From NCBI RefSeq assembly GCF_003173775.1, contig NZ_CP029552.1, forward strand, positions 3,520,001-3,584,000: DNA of 64,000 nucleotides, given 5' to 3'. Made by a program: the position numbers and the translations under genes. The stretch comes from Methylobacterium sp. 17Sr1-1. GTDB taxonomy: Bacteria; Pseudomonadota; Alphaproteobacteria; Rhizobiales; Beijerinckiaceae. Every line of letters begins with the position of its first letter. Within the stretch, counting starts at the first letter, position 1. This document shows, piece by piece, positions 42,946 through 53,853 of the stretch. The notes beneath the pieces are model-generated. The model saw only the letters and a program-made list of their open reading frames with translations, was not told the origin of the DNA and ran no database searches.

Positions 42946-45267
42946 ATGACGATCAAGGCGCGCCTCCTCTGCGGCTTCTCGGTGATGCTGGCGCTGACCG
43001 CCGGCGTCGCCGCCTCGGGCTGGGTCAGCCTCTCGGGCTTCGCCCAGCGCGTGGACACCGCGAACGCCGCGCAGGTGCTCGCGGGGCGCGTCGGCGACCT
43101 CGCGCTCGCCGCCGAGCGCTCGCTGCACGACGCGACCGGCCGGGGGGAGGGAGCGGTGACCGACGGCCTCGCGCGGGTCCGCGCCGGCTTCTCCGCCGTT
43201 CCGGGCGCGGAGGCGATGGCCCGCGGCACCGACGCCTTCGCGCGCACCCGCACGGCCTACGCCGCCGAGCAGGAGCGCAAGGCGCGGGTCCAGGCCGAGC
43301 ACCTGCGCCTGATCGAGGACCTGCAGGGCGCGGCCGGCCGGATCGGCGCGGCGCAGAAGGCCCGCCTGGCGGCGGCGAGCCAGGCGCTCCAGGAGAGCAT
43401 CGAGGCGCTCAAGGAAGCCGCCACCGCCGGCTCGCTCGCGGGCTCGGCGGTCCGCGGCGCCCTGGAGATGCGCAACAGCGAGCAGGCTCCGGGCGGCGAC
43501 CGGGCGTCGGTCGCCGAGCGCTACCGCCTCCTGTCAGGGATTCTGAAGCGTCTCGCCGGGCAGGACGCGATGCGGGTTCCGGCCAAGGCGGCGGTCGACG
43601 CCCTCGACGACTACTTCGACGCGGTCGACTTAGGCCCGGAGGAGGCGGGACGGGCGGAGACGATCACCAAGGCCTTCACCGCCATCATGGCGGCCCTGCG
43701 CGAGGTCGAGCAGGTCCAGAGCGATGCCGGTGCCGCCGTCCAGGCCCGCCTGCGGGCGGAGCAGGACCGGGTCGAGCAGGCGGCCGCCCTGCTGAGCGCC
43801 AGCGCGGAGGCGCTCGACGCCGCGAAGTCGCTCCAGATCGCCGAGATCGCCCTGTTCTCGGCCCGGGACGAGGGCGCGGCGGTCGTCGCCAGCGCCGACG
43901 CGCTGACGAAGGCGGTCGAGACGATCCACCGCGTCGAGACCGATCCGGCCGCGCGCCGGTCGATCGAGGAGCTGATCGCCAAGGTGCGGGACATCAAGGG
44001 CCAGGTTCCGGGGATCGTCCAGGCGAACGGCGCGCAGGCCGCGATCCTCGGCGAGCGCGACGGGCACCTGAGCACCCTCGTCACCGCCGCCCGTCAGGCC
44101 GGCGACGGCGAGCTCGCCCGGATCGGGTCCGAGCGCCGCGCCGCCGAGATCCTGCTCCTCGTCGGCGTCGCGCTCGCCGCCTCCCTCGGCATCGCGGCGG
44201 CGTTGTGGCTCGCCCGCGGCATCGTGCGGCCGATCGGGCAGCTCGCCGCCGCGATGCGGGCGCTCGCCGCCGGCGACCTCTCCGCCGCGGTCCCGGCCCG
44301 GGAGCGGCGCGACGAGATCGGCGCCATGGCGCGGGCGGTCGGCGTCTTTCGGGACGCCCTCGTCGCCAAGGCGCGGAGCGACGCGGACGCCGCCGAGGCC
44401 GCCCGGACGGAGGCCGGGCGGGCGGCCCGCCTCGGCACGCTGACCGCGGGCTTCGAGGACACGATGGCCTCCTCGACCCGGGGCCTGGCCCAGGCCGCGG
44501 ACACGATGCAGGAGACGGCGGCCTCGATGTCGGCGGCGGCGGCGCGCACCAACGCCCGCTCGGCCGAGGTCGCGGAGGCCGCCGAGCGCACCTCGGCCAA
44601 TGTCGAGACGGTCGCCGCCGCGACAGAAGAGATGGCGATCTCGATCCGCGAGATCGCCCGCCAGGTCGCGCACTCGGCGGGCATCGCGACGAACGCCGTC
44701 GGGCGCGCCCGGGAGACCGATGCGGTCATCGCGGCGCTCGCCGCCGGCGCCGAGCGCATCGGCGAGGTCGTGGTCCTGATCCAGGGCATCGCCGGGCAGA
44801 CCAACCTCCTGGCGCTCAACGCCACGATCGAGGCGGCGCGGGCCGGGGAGGCGGGCCGCGGCTTCGCGGTCGTCGCGGCCGAGGTCAAGCAGCTGGCCGG
44901 CCAGACCGCGAAGGCCACGGAGGAGATCGGCGACCAGATCGCCCGCATCCAGGGCGCGACCCGCGAGGCCGTGGCGGCCTTGAGCGCGATCGGCGGGGTG
45001 ATCGGCGAGATGTCCGAGATCGCCACGGGCATCACCGCCGCCATGGAGCAACAGGGCGCGGCGACCCAGGAGATCGCCCGCAACGTCGGCGAGGCGGCGC
45101 AGGGGACGCAGGTGGTCTCGACCGGCATCCGCGACGTGCGCCGCGACGCCGAGGGCGCCGGTGCGGCCGCCGCCCGCGTGCTCGCCGCCGCCGAGGCCTT
45201 GGCCGGCACCGCGACGGGCCTGCGCGGGGAGGTGGACGCGTTCCTGGGGGGCGTGAAGGCGGCCTGA
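42946..45267 (+). CDS. Methyl-accepting chemotaxis protein
   Basis: 773 residues. TM1 at about 7-29, a large predicted-periplasmic helical ligand-binding region of about 370 residues, TM2 at about 404-424, HAMP (about 424-480) and a signalling domain with the hairpin tip [20 protein letters not shown] (about residues 618-640). No C-terminal pentapeptide tether. The sensor region is rich in Ala and Glu and looks like a long helical bundle; no Cache or PAS fold recognised. No other che gene is adjacent. Preceded by a CtrA-like site. Confidence 0.95.
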   Translation: MTIKARLLCGFSVMLALTAGVAASGWVSLSGFAQRVDTANAAQVLAGRVGDLALAAERSLHDATGRGEGAVTDGLARVRAGFSAVPGAEAMARGTDAFARTRTAYAAEQERKARVQAEHLRLIEDLQGAAGRIGAAQKARLAAASQALQESIEALKEAATAGSLAGSAVRGALEMRNSEQAPGGDRASVAERYRLLSGILKRLAGQDAMRVPAKAAVDALDDYFDAVDLGPEEAGRAETITKAFTAIMAALREVEQVQSDAGAAVQARLRAEQDRVEQAAALLSASAEALDAAKSLQIAEIALFSARDEGAAVVASADALTKAVETIHRVETDPAARRSIEELIAKVRDIKGQVPGIVQANGAQAAILGERDGHLSTLVTAARQAGDGELARIGSERRAAEILLLVGVALAASLGIAAALWLARGIVRPIGQLAAAMRALAAGDLSAAVPARERRDEIGAMARAVGVFRDALVAKARSDADAAEAARTEAGRAARLGTLTAGFEDTMASSTRGLAQAADTMQETAASMSAAAARTNARSAEVAEAAERTSANVETVAAATEEMAISIREIARQVAHSAGIATNAVGRARETDAVIAALAAGAERIGEVVVLIQGIAGQTNLLALNATIEAARAGEAGRGFAVVAAEVKQLAGQTAKATEEIGDQIARIQGATREAVAALSAIGGVIGEMSEIATGITAAMEQQGAATQEIARNVGEAAQGTQVVSTGIRDVRRDAEGAGAAAARVLAAAEALAGTATGLRGEVDAFLGGVKAA

Positions 45268-45336
45268 GGATCAGGCTCGGACCGGTGAAGCCGCCGCGCG
45301 TGGGATCGGTGCGGGATTTCGGCAAATTGGCGAACT

Positions 45337-45486
45337 GATACGATGTCCGGGAGATTCCTTCCGGACATCGTATCGCAAGCCCGCGCGGTGAAGCCGCTGG
45401 CTTCACACGCCTGAGCGAAGCCGATTTCCGCATTGCGTAAGCGATCCGGCAGGATCGCCTGAAGCAATCACTCGGAAATCGAATGA
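45337..45486 (+). repeat. Interspersed hairpin repeat, family A copy 2
   Basis: First hairpin GATACGATGTCCGG...CCGGACATCGTATC (45337-45374) with the same ATTC-type loop as copy 1; then GAGCGAAGCCGATTTCCGCA and a second hairpin ending GGAAATCGAATG. Compared with copy 1 it carries two inserts (about 45387-45406 and 45438-45462), each itself partly palindromic. Located between the chemoreceptor and the IMPase-like gene. Confidence 0.88.
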
Positions 45487-45487
45487 C

Positions 45488-46402
45488 ATGTCCCCTCCGT
45501 CCGACACACCCATTCTCGACCGCCTGCTCGCCGTCGCGGAGGAGGCGGCCGTCCTCGCCCTGGAGCATTGGGAGCGTGGCGTGTCCGTGACCCACAAGGA
45601 GGTGGGCCTCGGCCAGGCGCTGACCGAGGCGGACCTCGCGGTCAGCCGTCTGATGCATGCCCGTTTCGGTCCCCGCCTCATCGAGGAGGAGACCGTCGAT
45701 CGACTCGGCTACGACCAGGCCGAGCGGCTGCTGAGCGAGGACCAGTGGACGTTCGTGGGCGATCCCATCGACGGAACGAAGCCGTACGCCGCCGGGCTGG
45801 CGAGCTGGGGCACGATGGTGGCGGCCTGCCGGTCCGGCTGGCCCCGGGCGGGCGTCATGAGCCTGCCCGCCTGGTTCGACGACCGGTCCGATCCGTTCGC
45901 GGTGCGGCGCGCTGCCGATCAGCGCGGGCTTCTCCTCGCGGCGGTGGATGGCGTGGCGTACTGGGCCCCGACACGCGCGGGGAGGCGGACGCGGGCGCTC
46001 CAGCGCCTGCAGCGACCGGATCGCCTCACGCATCACGTCGGATGGCTGCCCGTCGCGGCCCAGCGCTACACGCTCGACTACGAGCAGGGATTCTTCCCGT
46101 GGAGCGAGAGCAGCGCTGTGTCCGATGCCGCGCTTCTCGCTTTGGGGCGGATCGATGCCACCTGCCTCAATCACATGCTCTGGGACGCGGCGGCGATCCT
46201 GCCGGTTCTCGAAGCGCTCGGATTCGGATTGTACCGCTGGCCGGATCTCGCGCCTCCGCCTGCTCGGCTCATCGAGGTGTTCGATCGCACGTTCTCGGGC
46301 CATGACGCGCTCTGGCTCGTGTGCCGCGATCTCGCGGCGGCACGGGCGCTCGCCCGAGCCGTGTGTCCGTCGGGGCCGGTGCGGCGGGGCTCTCCGGACT
46401 GA
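45488..46402 (+). CDS. Inositol monophosphatase family protein
   Basis: 304 residues. The metal-binding signature is GDPIDGTKPY (D92, D95, G96, T97) with E67/E68 upstream and WDAAAILPVLEALG toward the C-terminus. This is the Li+-sensitive phosphatase superfamily (inositol monophosphatase, histidinol phosphatase, 3'-phosphoadenosine phosphatase). Central residues diverge from SuhB and HisN, and the substrate is unclear. Family A repeat copy 2 ends two bases before its start, so the repeat includes or replaces the ribosome-binding region. Confidence 0.85.
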   Translation: MSPPSDTPILDRLLAVAEEAAVLALEHWERGVSVTHKEVGLGQALTEADLAVSRLMHARFGPRLIEEETVDRLGYDQAERLLSEDQWTFVGDPIDGTKPYAAGLASWGTMVAACRSGWPRAGVMSLPAWFDDRSDPFAVRRAADQRGLLLAAVDGVAYWAPTRAGRRTRALQRLQRPDRLTHHVGWLPVAAQRYTLDYEQGFFPWSESSAVSDAALLALGRIDATCLNHMLWDAAAILPVLEALGFGLYRWPDLAPPPARLIEVFDRTFSGHDALWLVCRDLAAARALARAVCPSGPVRRGSPD

Positions 46403-46511
46403 TCACGCTCCGCCTGGATCGCGGCCTGAAGAGCGGGCCCGCGAGCCGGGCGCGACCGAGCGGCGGCTCACTGCCTGGAACGACGGCAGGCGATGCGGCA
46501 TAACGGTCGCC

Positions 46512-47561
46512 ATGATGGCTGACACGATCAATGGCGCCGGCGACGGCAGCGCCTGGCGGTTTTCCGTGGCCCCGATGATGGACTGGACGGATCGCCACTG
46601 CCGGGCGTTCCACCGCACCCTCTCGGCCCGGGCGCTCCTCTACACCGAGATGGTGACGACCGGCGCGGTGCTGCACGGGCCGCGGGAGCGGCTGATCGGC
46701 TTCGATGCGGCCGAGCACCCGGTGGCGATCCAGCTCGGCGGGTCGGATCCGGGCGACCTCGCGGCGGCGGCGCGCATCGCCGAAGAGTTCGGCTACCGCG
46801 AGGTGAACCTCAATGTCGGCTGCCCCTCCGACCGGGTGCAGGACGGGCGCTTCGGCGCCTGCCTGATGCGCGAGCCGGCCCTCGTCGGCGAGTGCGTCGC
46901 CGCCATGAAGGCCGCGGTCGCGGTGCCGGTGACGGTGAAGTGCCGCATCGGCGTGGACGACCAGGATCCGGAGGCGGCGCTCGACGCCTTGACCGCTGCG
47001 GTACGGGCGGCAGGGGTCGACGCGCTCATCGTGCATGCCCGCAAGGCCTGGCTCAAGGGGTTGTCGCCGAAGGAGAACCGGGACATCCCGCCCCTCGATT
47101 ACGGCCGGGTCCACCGTCTCAAGCGCGCGAATCCCGACCTGCCGGTCGCCCTCAACGGCGGCCTGCAGGACCTGGCCGCCGCGAAGGCCGAGCTGGAGCC
47201 GCGGGACGGTCTCGCCCTCGACGGGGTGATGCTCGGCCGCGCGGCCTATGCGGAGCCGGCCCTGCTGCTCGGCGTCGATCCGGACTTGTTCGGGGCGCCG
47301 GCGCCGGTGGCCGATCCCTTCGCGGCGGTCGAGGCCTACGAGCCGTATATCGCGGCGCGGCTCCAGGAGGGCGTGCGCCTGCACGCCATGACCCGGCACA
47401 TGCTCGGCCTGTTCAACGGCCGCCCGGGCGCGCGGCCGTATCGCCGCCACCTCTCGGTCGCCGGCACCCGTCCCGACGCGGGCCTGCACACCCTGCGCGA
47501 GGCGGTGGCACTCGTGTCCCGTGAGACGTCCTGCCGCGAGCCGGCGAGCGCCGCCGCCTGA
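46512..47561 (+). CDS. dusA: tRNA-dihydrouridine synthase A
   Basis: 349 residues from ATG at 46512 (a second ATG follows at once). FMN-binding TIM barrel with APMMDWTDRHCRAFHR at about 20-35, NVGCPSDRVQDGRFGACLM with catalytic C117, and VHARKAWLKGLSPKENRD, specific for the DusA branch. It reduces uridines in the tRNA D-loop. A 16-bp hairpin follows the stop. Confidence 0.96.
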   Translation: MMADTINGAGDGSAWRFSVAPMMDWTDRHCRAFHRTLSARALLYTEMVTTGAVLHGPRERLIGFDAAEHPVAIQLGGSDPGDLAAAARIAEEFGYREVNLNVGCPSDRVQDGRFGACLMREPALVGECVAAMKAAVAVPVTVKCRIGVDDQDPEAALDALTAAVRAAGVDALIVHARKAWLKGLSPKENRDIPPLDYGRVHRLKRANPDLPVALNGGLQDLAAAKAELEPRDGLALDGVMLGRAAYAEPALLLGVDPDLFGAPAPVADPFAAVEAYEPYIAARLQEGVRLHAMTRHMLGLFNGRPGARPYRRHLSVAGTRPDAGLHTLREAVALVSRETSCREPASAAA

Positions 47562-47580
47562 GGACGGCATTCCGGCGCAA

Positions 47581-47624
47581 GCGATCCCCCGGCGAAGTCT
47601 TGTGAGATTTCGCCGGGGGATCGC
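47581..47624 (+). terminator. Strong hairpin after dusA
   Basis: GCGATCCCCCGGCGAA and TTCGCCGGGGGATCGC form a perfect 16-bp stem around a 12-base loop, 20 bases past the dusA stop. No T-tract follows; likely a factor-dependent terminator or 3'-end stabiliser. Confidence 0.6.
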
Positions 47625-47706
47625 TGTCGCGCCTCAGCTTGGCAGCCGGGCGCTCCGCGGGCATGTTCGCCAGCGAACAGGCGCGCCCGAGGGTTGGACG
47701 GACCGG

Positions 47707-49815
47707 ATGATCGCACTCGACGACGGCGCCGCGGGCCCGCTCGGCGCCCATTTCGACGGGCGCGGGGTCAATTTCGCGCTGTTCTCCGCCCATGCCACGG
47801 CGGTGGACCTGTGCCTGTTCGACCCGACCGGCCGGGTCCAGACCGACGTGGTCCGCCTGCCGCGGCGCACCGACGACGTCTGGCACGGCTACCTCTCGGG
47901 CGTGCTGCCCGGGCAGCTCTACGGCTACCGGGTGCACGGCCCCTGGGAGCCGGCGCGCGGCCACCGCTTCAACCCGCACAAGCTCCTGATCGACCCCTAT
48001 GCCCGCGAGCTGCACGGCCGCGTGCGCTGGCACGACGCGCTCTACCCCTATCGCCGCGGCAGCCACCGCGAGGACGTGCTCGACCGGCGCGACAGCGCCC
48101 CGATGATGCCGAAGGGCGTCGTCACCGCGCCCGAGGCGCCGGTCCACGACGATCCGCCTCTGCGCCACCCCCTCGTCGACAGCGTGATCTACGAGGCCCA
48201 TGTCCGGGCCCTGACCCAGACCCACCCGGACGTGCCTTTGCCCTGGCGCGGCTCCTACGCGGCGCTCGGCCACCCGGCGATCGTCGATCACCTCGTGCGC
48301 CTCGGCGTCACGGCGATCGAATTGCTGCCGATCCAGGCCTTCGTCGACGACCGCTTCCTGGTCGAGAAGGACCTGACGAATTTCTGGGGCTACTCGCCGC
48401 TCAACTACTTCTCGCCCGAGCCGCGCTATCTCGGGCCGGCGGGGACGGCGGGGCTCAAGGCCGCGATCCGCCAGCTCCACGCCGCCGGCATCGAGGTGCT
48501 GATCGACGTCGTCTACAACCACACCTGCGAGGCCGACCATACCGGCCCGAGCCTGTCGTTCCGCGGCATCGACAATGCCAGCTACTACAAGCTGAACCCC
48601 GACGATCCGCGCCGCGACATCGACTGCACCGGCTGCGGCAACACCCTCGACGTGGCGGTGCCGCGGGTGATGCAGATGGTGCTCGATTCCCTGCGCCACT
48701 GGGTCGGGACCTACCGGATCGACGGGTTCCGCTTCGACCTCGCCTCGAGCCTCGCCCGCGCGCCCCACGATTTCAGCCCCCGCGCCGCGGTGCTCCAGGC
48801 GATGGCGCAGGACCCGCTCCTGTCGCGGGTCAAGCTCATCGCCGAGCCGTGGGACATCGGCATGGGCGGCTACCAGCTCGGCGGGTTCCCGATCGGCTGG
48901 AGCGACTGGAACGACCAGTTCCGCGACGCGGCCCGCGGCTTCTGGCGCGGCGATGCCGGCCAGCTGCCGAAGCTGACGCAAGGCTTGACCGGCTCGAAGG
49001 AGATTTTTTCCGCCTCCGGCCGGGGCCCTTCGGCCAGCATCAACTTCATCGCCTCGCATGACGGCTACACGCTGGCCGACGTGGTCGCCTACGAGGAGAA
49101 GCACAACGAGGCCAACGGCGAGGGCAACCGCGACGGCCACGGCCACAACGTCTCGCGCAACTACGGCGTCGAGGGGCCGACCGACGATCCCGCGATCCTG
49201 GCCGTGCGGGCGCGCCAGAAGCGCAACCTGCTCGCCACGATCCTGCTCGCGCAGGGCGTGCCGATGCTGCTGATGGGCGACGAGCGCTCGCGCAGCCAGG
49301 GCGGCAACAACAACGCCTATTGCCAGGACAACGCCACCTCCTGGGTCGACTGGGAGACCGATCACGGCGATCCGAGCCTGACCGCCTTCGTGCGCAACCT
49401 GCTCGCCCTGCGTCGCGACCATCGGGCCCTGCGGCGGCGAAAATTCCTCACCGGCGAGACCGTGGCCTCGGGAGGCCTGAGGGACGTGCACTGGCTCTCG
49501 CCCTGCGGCGCCGAGATGGATGACGGCGCCTGGGGCGACGGCGAGCGCCGGGCCTTCGGCATGCAGATCGGCAACGACGCGCCCGACGGGCGGCGCCTCC
49601 TGATCCTCGCCAATGCGGGGGAGGCGGCTCTGGACTTCCGGCTCGCCCCGGTGATCGGCGGGCCGTGGACGCCGCTCTTCGACACGACGGCGGCGGATGG
49701 CCGGCCGGCGGGGCGGGAGAGCGTCAAGGCCGGTGGGATGGTGCGGCTGCCGGAGCGGGCGCTCTTGGTGCTGGCGCGGAACGCGGGGCGAGGAGCGAAG
49801 GTGGTCTCGACATAG
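47707..49815 (+). CDS. glgX: Glycogen debranching enzyme GlgX
   Basis: 702 residues from ATG at 47707; the upstream frame lacks conservation. N-terminal CBM48 ([20 protein letters not shown]), then a GH13 barrel: [18 protein letters not shown] with nucleophile D344, acid E380 in AEPWD and ASHDG with D452. The chain also has the GlgX-typical NNNAYCQDN. It hydrolyses alpha-1,6 branches of limit-dextrin glycogen. No other glg gene is in the window, although GlgX is often with glgB/glgC/glgA. Confidence 0.95.
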   Translation: MIALDDGAAGPLGAHFDGRGVNFALFSAHATAVDLCLFDPTGRVQTDVVRLPRRTDDVWHGYLSGVLPGQLYGYRVHGPWEPARGHRFNPHKLLIDPYARELHGRVRWHDALYPYRRGSHREDVLDRRDSAPMMPKGVVTAPEAPVHDDPPLRHPLVDSVIYEAHVRALTQTHPDVPLPWRGSYAALGHPAIVDHLVRLGVTAIELLPIQAFVDDRFLVEKDLTNFWGYSPLNYFSPEPRYLGPAGTAGLKAAIRQLHAAGIEVLIDVVYNHTCEADHTGPSLSFRGIDNASYYKLNPDDPRRDIDCTGCGNTLDVAVPRVMQMVLDSLRHWVGTYRIDGFRFDLASSLARAPHDFSPRAAVLQAMAQDPLLSRVKLIAEPWDIGMGGYQLGGFPIGWSDWNDQFRDAARGFWRGDAGQLPKLTQGLTGSKEIFSASGRGPSASINFIASHDGYTLADVVAYEEKHNEANGEGNRDGHGHNVSRNYGVEGPTDDPAILAVRARQKRNLLATILLAQGVPMLLMGDERSRSQGGNNNAYCQDNATSWVDWETDHGDPSLTAFVRNLLALRRDHRALRRRKFLTGETVASGGLRDVHWLSPCGAEMDDGAWGDGERRAFGMQIGNDAPDGRRLLILANAGEAALDFRLAPVIGGPWTPLFDTTAADGRPAGRESVKAGGMVRLPERALLVLARNAGRGAKVVST

Positions 49816-49892
49816 GTGCAGGCTTGCGCGGCCTGCTCGAAGTTTTGAATGGGATCATCCCGTCTGGAACGACAGATATCTCTTCATCATAA

Positions 49893-49931
49893 ATCCCACC
49901 CGGGACCTCAGGATGAGGTCCCGGGTGGGAT
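49893..49931. repeat. Family C hairpin, copy 2, between convergent genes
   Basis: ATCCCACCCGGGACCTCA, loop GGA, TGAGGTCCCGGGTGGGAT: a perfect 18-bp stem between the convergent glgX and acyl-CoA synthetase genes, so it can act as a two-way terminator. The core matches copy 1 at 21923-21953. Confidence 0.82.
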
Positions 49932-49957
49932 GAAGCTCGAATGAGCCGAAGCAGTTT

Positions 49958-51478
49958 TCACCCCGCCGCCAGCCGCTTGCGCTGCACCTTGCCGTTCGGG
50001 GTCCGCGGCAGCGTCTCCAGGAAGACGACCTCGCGCGGGCACTTGTAGGCGGCGAGCCGCTCGCCGCACCAGGCCAGCAGCGCCTCCCGCTGCGGCGCGG
50101 CGTCCGGTTTCGGCACCACGAAGGCGGCGATCACCCGCACGTCGTCGCGGACGGACAGCTCCGTCACCGCCACTTCCTGCACGTCGGGATGGGCGATCAG
50201 CACGCTCTCCACCTCGTTCGGCGACACCCGGTAACCGAAGGCGTTCATGATGTCGTCGTTGCGGCCCTCGAACCAGACGTAGCCGTCCGCATCCAACGAG
50301 GCGAGGTCGCCGCCGGTGAACCACTCCCCCCGCATCACCGCCGCCTCCTCCTCGGGGCGGTTCCAGTAGCCGAGCATCAGGGCGGGATCCGAGCGGTGGA
50401 TCGCCAGCAGCCCGACCGTGCCCGCCGGCAGCGGCTCCGGCGCGCCCTCGACGGGGAGGATCGCGACGCGCCGCCCCGGCTGCGGCCTGCCCGGCGAGCC
50501 GGGCTTGATCGGCACGAGCGGGCTCGTCGAGATGTAGGTCGAGATCTCGCTCATCCCGAGCGCCTCGTAGAGCGGCGTGCCGGTCGCCTCCCGCCACTCG
50601 GCGAGGAGCTGGGGCGAGAGCGCCTCGCCCGCCGTGATGCCGTGGCGCAGGGACGAGAGGTCGTGGGTGGAGAGATCCGCGTATTTGAGGATCTGGCGAT
50701 AGAGGCTCGGCACCGCCGCGAACAGGGTGGCGCGGTGGCGGGCGATCAGCGCCGGCCACAGGGCGGGATCGCGCCGGCCGTTATAGAGCACCGTGGTGGC
50801 GCCGCGCGCCCAGGGATCCTGGATGCCGACCCCGAGGGTGTAGGTCCAGTTCATGGTGCCGGCATGCAGCACCACGTCGTCCTCGCGCAGGCCGAGCCAG
50901 AAATCGTGCATCGGCCGCCGGCCCCAGACGGCACGGTGGGCGTGCAGCACCCCTTTCGGCCGGCTGGTGGTGCCGGAGGTGTAGACCAGCGTCGCCGGAT
51001 CGTCGGCGGCGGTGTCGGCGTAATCCTCGAGCGGCGCTCCCTCGCGCAGGCGGGCGATGTCGTCGCGGCGCAGCACGATCCGGCCGCGGCAGGCCTCCGG
51101 ATCGAGGGGGCACTCGTCGGCGGCGGCGATCACCGCGGCGCCGGAATCCTGCATCAGGAACGCCGCCTCGCCGGCGGTGAGCTGGGGCGAGGAGGGCTGC
51201 GCCACCAGCCCGGCGGCCAGAGCCGCGAAGTAGGTGATCACGTAATCCGCGTCGTTGCCCATGCGGATCATCACCCGGGCGCCCGCCGGCAGGCCGAGCC
51301 CGCGAAAACCCGCCGCGACGCCGCGGACCGCCCGGTCGACTTGCGTGAAGGTCATGACGTCGGTCCGGCCGTGATCGCCGACCATGATCAGCGCCGGCTT
51401 GTCGCCCCGCTCCCGGGCATTGGCCTCCAGGCAGTAGCGGGCGCCGTTGAAGCGGGGCGGCTGGCGGTCGTCGGGCAA
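49958..51478 (-). CDS. Acyl-CoA synthetase (ANL superfamily)
   Basis: 506 residues. ATP/AMP motif LVYTSGTTSRPKGVLHAH, then YEALGMSE, GDLASLDADGYVWFEGRNDD and the catalytic lysine in RTPNGKVQRKRL. The order matches class I adenylating enzymes that activate carboxylates to acyl-CoA; similarity in the middle resembles benzoate/4-hydroxybenzoate-type or medium-chain ligases, but the substrate cannot be set. Monocistronic by position. Confidence 0.9.
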   Translation of the reverse strand: MPDDRQPPRFNGARYCLEANARERGDKPALIMVGDHGRTDVMTFTQVDRAVRGVAAGFRGLGLPAGARVMIRMGNDADYVITYFAALAAGLVAQPSSPQLTAGEAAFLMQDSGAAVIAAADECPLDPEACRGRIVLRRDDIARLREGAPLEDYADTAADDPATLVYTSGTTSRPKGVLHAHRAVWGRRPMHDFWLGLREDDVVLHAGTMNWTYTLGVGIQDPWARGATTVLYNGRRDPALWPALIARHRATLFAAVPSLYRQILKYADLSTHDLSSLRHGITAGEALSPQLLAEWREATGTPLYEALGMSEISTYISTSPLVPIKPGSPGRPQPGRRVAILPVEGAPEPLPAGTVGLLAIHRSDPALMLGYWNRPEEEAAVMRGEWFTGGDLASLDADGYVWFEGRNDDIMNAFGYRVSPNEVESVLIAHPDVQEVAVTELSVRDDVRVIAAFVVPKPDAAPQREALLAWCGERLAAYKCPREVVFLETLPRTPNGKVQRKRLAAG

Positions 51479-51590
51479 GGGGCGGCTCCGGATCCTGGGG
51501 TCCGGGCCTGTGCTAGCGCGGGGGCGGGGGGAGTGGCCAGAGGCTCCAGGCCAGCCCTGCCACGCAGGGCAGGATGGTCGCGCCTTCGTC

Positions 51591-52009
51591 TTACGACGAG
51601 CGCGGCACGAGCTTCACCGCCCCGCTCCCGGCATCGTACGACACCCCGCGATAGAAGCAGTCCCGCCGCCCGGTATGGCAGCAGCCGCCGTCGCCGCCGA
51701 CGCGCACGCGCAGGAGCAGCGCGTCCTGGTCGCAATCGACCCGCATCTCGACGAGGGTCTGGACCTGCCCGCTGGTGGCGCCCTTGTGCCAGAGCTCGGA
51801 CCGCGAGCGCGACCAGTACCAGACCTCGCCGGTGGCGAGCGTGCGGGCGAGCGATTCGGCGTTCATGTGGGCGAGCATCAGCACCGCGCCCGAATCGGCA
51901 TCGACCGCCAGCGCGGTGATCAGCCCGTCCGGGCCGAAGCGCGGGGTGAAGGTCTCGCCCTCCTCCAGCGCGCGCTTGTCGCCGGGGGCCTCGAAGGTGG
52001 GGAGGGGGT

Positions 52010-52013
<4 letters not shown>
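51591..52013 (-). CDS. hisI: Phosphoribosyl-AMP cyclohydrolase
   Basis: 140 residues from ATG at 52013. Family motifs: [37 protein letters not shown] for metal and [11 protein letters not shown] with the zinc cysteines. It catalyses the third step of histidine synthesis. No fused HisE. The start overlaps the folE stop by four bases, so hisI is translated after folE in one operon; the folE-hisI pair is known from related alphaproteobacteria. Confidence 0.97.
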
Positions 52014-52672
<659 letters not shown>

Positions 52673-52922
52673 GCCTCCAAGATCAGGGCCGCCCCGCAGG
52701 GAGAGCCATGCCGGGACTCGAGATGCGCCCCGATCCGGCCGCGCCTCGCGCCGCCGGGCAACCGTGCCTATATCGGGAATCCGCCCGGCGCACGCAATGC
52801 GCCGGGCGCGCAGCAGGTCACCGCGTTCTCAAGCTCATCCTTCCGTCAAGCCAAAGTCAGACCCGTCCGGTCAAGCCCGATTCGTCCGTCCCGCGGCCCC
52901 TCTCGTCCAAAGTACGAATGCC

Positions 52923-53369
52923 ATGCTCGACGACATCTACAACGCCCGCATCCTCGCCCTCGCGGCGGACATCCCCCGCCTCGGCCGGTTGCCGGCGCCG
53001 GCGGCGAGCGCGTCCAAGCACTCGAAGCTGTGCGGCTCGACCGTGACGGTCGACCTCGTCACCGAGGGCGACACGGTCACCGACTTCGCCCACGACGTGA
53101 AGGCCTGCGCGCTCGGCCAGGCCGCCTCCTCGCTGATGGCCCGCCACGTGGTCGGCGCCAGCGCCGAGGAGCTGCGCTGCTTGCGCGAGACGGTGCGGCG
53201 GATGCTGAAGGAGAACGGCCCGGTGCCGAAGGGAAAATTCGCCGATTTCGCGGTGCTGGCGCCGGTGCGGGACTTCAAGGCGCGTCACGCCTCGACGCTG
53301 CTCACCTTCGACGCGGTGGTCGATGCCCTCGATCAGGTCGCGGCCAAGAAAGAAGCGGTGCCGGCATGA
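52923..53369 (+). CDS. NifU/IscU-like Fe-S cluster assembly scaffold protein
   Basis: 148 residues from ATG at 52923. The N-terminus MLDDIYNARILALAADIPR and the SKLCGSTVTVDLV (C37) and KACALGQAASS (C62) segments match the NifU N-terminal/IscU fold. The third cluster cysteine is displaced (C86 rather than near 105), so cluster binding may differ from IscU. Overlaps yidD by four bases. The arrangement with yidD, thrS and the divergent folE is conserved in Hyphomicrobiales. Confidence 0.88.
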   Translation: MLDDIYNARILALAADIPRLGRLPAPAASASKHSKLCGSTVTVDLVTEGDTVTDFAHDVKACALGQAASSLMARHVVGASAEELRCLRETVRRMLKENGPVPKGKFADFAVLAPVRDFKARHASTLLTFDAVVDALDQVAAKKEAVPA

Positions 53370-53683
53370 GCCCGGCTCGCCGCGCGGCGCATCTCGCCAT
53401 CCGCGGCTACCAGCTGAGCCTGTCGGGCCTCGTCGGGCGCCAGTGCCGGCACTGGCCGTCCTGCTCGGCCTATGCCGACGCGGCGATCCAGCGCCACGGC
53501 CTCTGGGCCGGCGGCTGGATGGGCTTCGCCCGGATCTGCCGCTGCGGCCCGTTCGGCACCCACGGCATCGACCTCGTCCCCGAGGCGCCGCCCGCCGGTG
53601 CCGCCTGGCACCGGCCCTGGGCCTATGGCCGCTGGCGCGGGGTCAACGCCCCGCCGCCGCTCTGCGAGGGTGTCGAGGGCTGA
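53366..53683 (+). CDS. yidD: Membrane protein insertion efficiency factor YidD
   Basis: 105 residues. YidD signature: LAIRGYQLSLSGLVGRQCRH and WPSCSAYADAAIQRHG, then RICRCGPFGTHGIDLVPEAP. It is a small peripheral membrane protein that helps YidC-dependent insertion. ATGA overlap with the scaffold gene. It ends 170 bases before thrS. Confidence 0.95.
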   Translation: MSPARRAAHLAIRGYQLSLSGLVGRQCRHWPSCSAYADAAIQRHGLWAGGWMGFARICRCGPFGTHGIDLVPEAPPAGAAWHRPWAYGRWRGVNAPPPLCEGVEG

Positions 53684-53853
53684 GCGCGAAGCCGCGCGAC
53701 TGTGTCTGACATGTCCCGCGTTTCGCTGGTATACGGCGCCGGTCCGGTGCGCGGCCATCAGCCCCGCGGCCTTGGGCCCGCCGGACGCCGTCCACCACCC
53801 GGCTTACCTGCACCGTGCGCAGGAGTGAGCCCCGAGGAGCCTTTAGAAGTCCC

